Source: Acidimicrobiales bacterium
Lineage (GTDB): Bacteria; Actinomycetota; Acidimicrobiia; Acidimicrobiales; Aldehydirespiratoraceae
Direction: 5' to 3'
DNA length: 7,167 bases
Assembly: GCA_021604885.1 (NCBI GenBank)
Contig: BQJV01000164.1
Span: 1-7,167 of the forward strand
The notes beneath the pieces are model-generated. The model worked only from the letters and a program-made list of their open reading frames with translations, did not search any database and was not told where the DNA came from. Below, one piece after another: positions 4,853-7,167 of the stretch (positions are counted from its first letter, which is position 1; every line of letters begins with the position of its first letter). The position numbers were made by a program, and so were the translations under genes.

Positions 4853-6765
4853 GCCCGGAGCCGACCATCACGGCCTACGGGTCTTGGACGTCACCGATCA
4901 CGGCGGCGTCGCTCGTCGAAGGCGCGGTCGGTATCAACGAGGTCCACACGGACGGCGACGCGATCTGGTGGGCTGAGTCTCGCCCGAGCGAGGGCGGTCG
5001 CACGGCGTTGATGCGCACACCGGCCACGTCCGATCAGCCGTCGCGCGGTCCCGTCATTCCCGTCGAGATCACGCCGCCGGACGCCAATGTCCGCACGCTC
5101 GTCCACGAGTACGGCGGCGGTTCGTGGTGGCTCGGCACCGGTGGGGTCTACTGGGTGGACCTGGCCGACCAGCGGCTCCGGTTCACCGACGACTCGGGCA
5201 CGTCCGTCATCACGCCCGAACCCCCGACGCCGCGGGGGCATCGCTACGCCGACGGCGTGGTCACCGCGGACGGACGCTTCAGTATCTGCGTGCGCGAGCG
5301 TCACGACGGCGACGGCGAGCCGGCGAACGAGATCGCGTCGGTTGCCAACGACGGCTCCGGCGTGTCGGCCCTCTGGGCGAAGAGCGACTTCGTGTCCTCG
5401 CCACGGCTCAGCGCCGACGGCACCCGTCTCGCGTTCATCTCGTGGGACCACCCGGAGATGCCGTGGACGCGGACCAGGCTCCACGTGCACGCCTTCGCCG
5501 ACGGTCGACTCGGTGACGAATTGATCCGGCTCGACGGCGACCGCGCGTTCTGCGAGCCGGGCTGGGTCGACGATCGGCTCCTCGTCGTGGTCGACGACGA
5601 CGGATGGTGGAATCTCCATGCCGTCGACCTCGTCGATGCATCGCTCACTCCGGTGCTGGCCGGTCCCTTCGAGATCGCCACGCCGCCATGGGTCTTCGGG
5701 ATGCAGCGTTGGGCGTCGATCGACGGGTCGATCGTCGCGGTTGCGGCGTTGCCGACCGGTGACGAGCTGATCGTCGACGGACGCACGATCACCACCGTGG
5801 ACAGCACGATCAACTCCCTGCACGCGGGACGGTCGCAGCTCGTCTGCACGGGTGCCGGCTACGACCACGAGACCGAGGTGGTCGCCCTGACCGTCGCCGA
5901 TGGCGCGCCGATTCGGCGCGCCGTGAAGCCGGCGCGCGCACTTCCGTTCGACCGTCGGTTCCTCGTCGAGCCCGAGTTCATCTCGTTCCCGACCGGCGAG
6001 GACGGATCCGAGATCGCCCACGGGCTCTTCTACCCGCCCACGAACCCGGACCACGTCGCACCAGCGGGCGAGCGTCCGCCGTTGCTCGTGCTCGCCCACG
6101 GCGGTCCGACCGCACAGGCCCGTCGTCAGCTCCAGACCGCGATCCTGTTCTGGACATCACGGGGGATCGCAGTCGTGGACGTCGACTATCGCGGCTCCAC
6201 CGGCTACGGCCGGGCCTACCGCCAGGCGCTCGACGACCGCTGGGGCATCGCCGATGTGGAGGACTGTGTCGCCGCGGCGCGTCACCTCGCCGACCGCGGC
6301 GATGTCGACCCGGACCGGCTGATGATCCGCGGCGGCAGCGCCGGCGGATTCACTGTCCTGTCCGCGCTCGCCTTCCACGACGTGTTCGCGGTCGGGGCGA
6401 GCCGCTACGGCGTCGCCGATCTCGAGGCATTGGCAACCGATACCCACAAGTTCGAGGCCCGCTATCTCGACTCGCTCGTGGGGCCCTATCCGGAGGCCCG
6501 CGACGTCTACGTCGCCCGTTCGCCGATCAACCATGTGGACCAGCTCGCCGCGCCGATGATCGTGCTCCAGGGCGACGAGGACGAGATCGTGCCGCCGAAC
6601 CAGAGCGAGATGATCGTCGACGCGTTGCGGGCGAAGGGCGTCGAGGTGGAGTACCTGCTGTTCGAGGGTGAGCAGCACGGGTTCCGCAAGGCCGAGAACA
6701 TCGTCGCGGCGCTGGAGGCCGAGTTGGCGTTCTTCGGCCGCATCCTCGGGTTCGTCCCGGGCTGA
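4849..6765 (+). CDS. S9-family serine peptidase (prolyl oligopeptidase/acylaminoacyl-peptidase type), apparent CTG start
   Basis: This is a predicted cytosolic peptidase of 638 residues if read from CTG 4849. A beta-propeller fills roughly residues 20-370 and an alpha/beta-hydrolase domain fills about 400-638. The family cleaves short peptides, often releasing N-terminal dipeptides or acyl-amino acids. The catalytic triad is Ser497 in RGGSAGGF, Asp578 in GDEDEIVPPNQ and His610 in GEQHGFRKAEN. HGGP (417-420) and DYRGSTGYG (446-454) are standard fold motifs, and HEYGGGSWW (86-94) is typical of this subgroup. No signal peptide is seen. The first ATG (5008) would remove the family-typical opening ITAYGSWTSPITA and residues up to 53. 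The only candidate start before it is CTG, which overlaps the aminotransferase stop as CTGA and has GGAG 8 bases upstream. The gene is probably co-transcribed and translationally coupled with the aminotransferase. The family is certain; the natural substrate is unknown. Confidence 0.92.
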   Translation: MSPEPTITAYGSWTSPITAASLVEGAVGINEVHTDGDAIWWAESRPSEGGRTALMRTPATSDQPSRGPVIPVEITPPDANVRTLVHEYGGGSWWLGTGGVYWVDLADQRLRFTDDSGTSVITPEPPTPRGHRYADGVVTADGRFSICVRERHDGDGEPANEIASVANDGSGVSALWAKSDFVSSPRLSADGTRLAFISWDHPEMPWTRTRLHVHAFADGRLGDELIRLDGDRAFCEPGWVDDRLLVVVDDDGWWNLHAVDLVDASLTPVLAGPFEIATPPWVFGMQRWASIDGSIVAVAALPTGDELIVDGRTITTVDSTINSLHAGRSQLVCTGAGYDHETEVVALTVADGAPIRRAVKPARALPFDRRFLVEPEFISFPTGEDGSEIAHGLFYPPTNPDHVAPAGERPPLLVLAHGGPTAQARRQLQTAILFWTSRGIAVVDVDYRGSTGYGRAYRQALDDRWGIADVEDCVAAARHLADRGDVDPDRLMIRGGSAGGFTVLSALAFHDVFAVGASRYGVADLEALATDTHKFEARYLDSLVGPYPEARDVYVARSPINHVDQLAAPMIVLQGDEDEIVPPNQSEMIVDALRAKGVEVEYLLFEGEQHGFRKAENIVAALEAELAFFGRILGFVPG

Positions 6766-6780
6766 CCCGGCGCGGCCGGG
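6766..6780 (+). terminator. GC-rich hairpin immediately after the peptidase stop, weak terminator candidate
   Basis: CCCGGC (6766-6771), loop GCG, GCCGGG (6775-6780) forms a perfect 6-bp stem starting at the base after the peptidase stop codon (TGA 6763-6765). No T-run follows, so it is not a classic intrinsic terminator. In this base composition short GC hairpins also arise by chance. It sits in the only gap between the peptidase and the next promoter box. Confidence 0.25.
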
Positions 6781-6789
6781 CGCGGCCCG

Positions 6790-6795
6790 TACCAT
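6790..6795 (+). promoter_or_regulatory. Candidate -10 box (TACCAT) of a leaderless promoter for the secreted protein
   Basis: TACCAT fits TANNNT and ends 7 bases before ATG 6803 (spacer CGAGTGC). There is no Shine-Dalgarno sequence. This is the clearest example of the box-plus-start pattern in the window, and it implies that the secreted-protein gene is transcribed independently of the peptidase. Confidence 0.5.
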
Positions 6796-6802
6796 CGAGT
6801 GC

Positions 6803-7167
6803 ATGCCGAGACCCGTGATCGCCGTCGCCGCGCTGTTCGCGACGGTTCTCGGCTTCGCAACGCCGGCGCAGGCGGACGAACCGCTCACGTTGTCCGTCCT
6901 GGTCACCGACGCGAGCGGCGCGCCGCAGGCCGGTGCGACCGTCGAGGTCGACGGCGACTCGGCGGTGACCGACCGATTCGGCCGCGCCCGTGTCACCGGT
7001 GTGCCTCCCGGGCCGGTGCTCGTCAGCCATCCTCGCTTCACGCCGAGGATCGTCGACTGGACCGGTGCGGGTGATCGCCTCCGGGTCGCCCTGGGTTCCG
7101 TCACCCTGCGCGCCCTGCACCTGAACGGCAACCTCCCCGGCACCGCCCGCTGGGACGAGCTGCTCGA
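6803..7167 (+). CDS. Secreted protein with carboxypeptidase-regulatory-like domain, 3' truncated by window edge
   Basis: 121 complete codons are visible without a stop. Residues 1-24 form a signal peptide: a short basic start (MPRP), a hydrophobic core (VIAVAALFATVLGFA) and an Ala-x-Ala site, TPAQA, before DEP. The product is therefore exported, and no lipobox cysteine is seen. Residues about 28-85 look like a carboxypeptidase-regulatory or Ig-like beta-sandwich: VLVTDASGAPQAGATVEVDG, then TDRFGRARVTGVPPGPVLVSHPRF. Such domains often sit in front of an enzymatic or adhesive domain. The last visible residues, LRALHLNGNLPGTARWDELLD, recall the opening of putative glycosyl hydrolases of DUF4015 type, where a beta strand leads into a helix ending ELLD. 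That second assignment is tentative because the rest is outside the window. ATG 6803 is supported by the TACCAT box and by the signal peptide beginning right there. Confidence 0.85.
   Translation, partial: MPRPVIAVAALFATVLGFATPAQADEPLTLSVLVTDASGAPQAGATVEVDGDSAVTDRFGRARVTGVPPGPVLVSHPRFTPRIVDWTGAGDRLRVALGSVTLRALHLNGNLPGTARWDELL

Noticed and set aside
4891..6099. 402-codon open frame on the minus strand
   Set aside because: It is antisense to the S9 peptidase propeller, has biased low-complexity composition and no family motif, and so is a shadow of the real gene.
5008..6765. ATG 5008 as the start of the S9 peptidase
   Set aside because: It would discard a family-typical N-terminus encoded in the same open frame and leave a 155-base gap that is clearly coding. 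CTG 4849 with GGAG upstream fits better.
6157..7143. 328-codon open frame on the minus strand
   Set aside because: It spans the end of the peptidase, the intergenic gap and the start of the secreted protein, all of which are supported on the plus strand. No motif was seen.
1..7167. Search for a defence system, mobile element, CRISPR array, tRNA or other RNA gene
   Set aside because: All coding regions resolve to housekeeping-type families or a small membrane protein. No repeat array, terminal repeats, transposase motif or cloverleaf was seen by reading; small structured RNAs cannot be excluded without a covariance search.

Overview
The window is a gene-dense stretch of chromosome from a high-GC Gram-positive bacterium. 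Base composition is strongly GC, with G or C at most third codon positions. SerC is of the actinobacterial/mycobacterial type. Several genes begin with a TANNNT box a few bases before the start codon and have no Shine-Dalgarno sequence, as in actinobacterial leaderless genes. An uncultured or marine actinobacterium (for example class Acidimicrobiia) would fit, but this is an inference and the genus cannot be read from the window.

Layout from left to right. (1) The C-terminal part of a TetR-family repressor runs off the left edge (1-509, +). (2) A small three-helix membrane protein of DUF5658 type follows (565-927, +). (3) Next is an acyl-CoA carboxylase beta-subunit-like carboxyltransferase (950-2449, +) with altered active-site motifs and no biotin carboxylase gene in view. 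(4) Phosphoserine aminotransferase serC lies on the minus strand (2450-3571); its stop codon abuts that of gene 3. (5) A class-I aspartate/aromatic-type aminotransferase (3644-4852, +) is divergent from serC across a 72-base gap. (6) An S9-family serine peptidase (4849-6765, +) overlaps the aminotransferase stop as CTGA and apparently starts at a CTG codon. (7) The first 121 codons of a secreted protein (6803-right edge, +) carry a signal peptide and a carboxypeptidase-regulatory-like domain.

The functional theme is ordinary amino-acid and acyl-CoA metabolism. SerC makes phosphoserine using glutamate. The neighbouring aminotransferase probably exchanges amino groups among aspartate, glutamate and related acids. 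The peptidase coupled to it could release amino acids from peptides. The serC/aminotransferase gap holds a 7-base perfect inverted repeat with half-site centres 21 bases apart, placed where one regulator could act on both promoters.

No stretch longer than 300 bases lacks a gene. I saw no tRNA, rRNA, CRISPR array, insertion sequence, phage gene or defence system, and no obviously novel multi-gene system. The points most worth a second look are the CTG start, the repeated leaderless-promoter pattern, the divergent operator candidate and the unusual carboxyltransferase.
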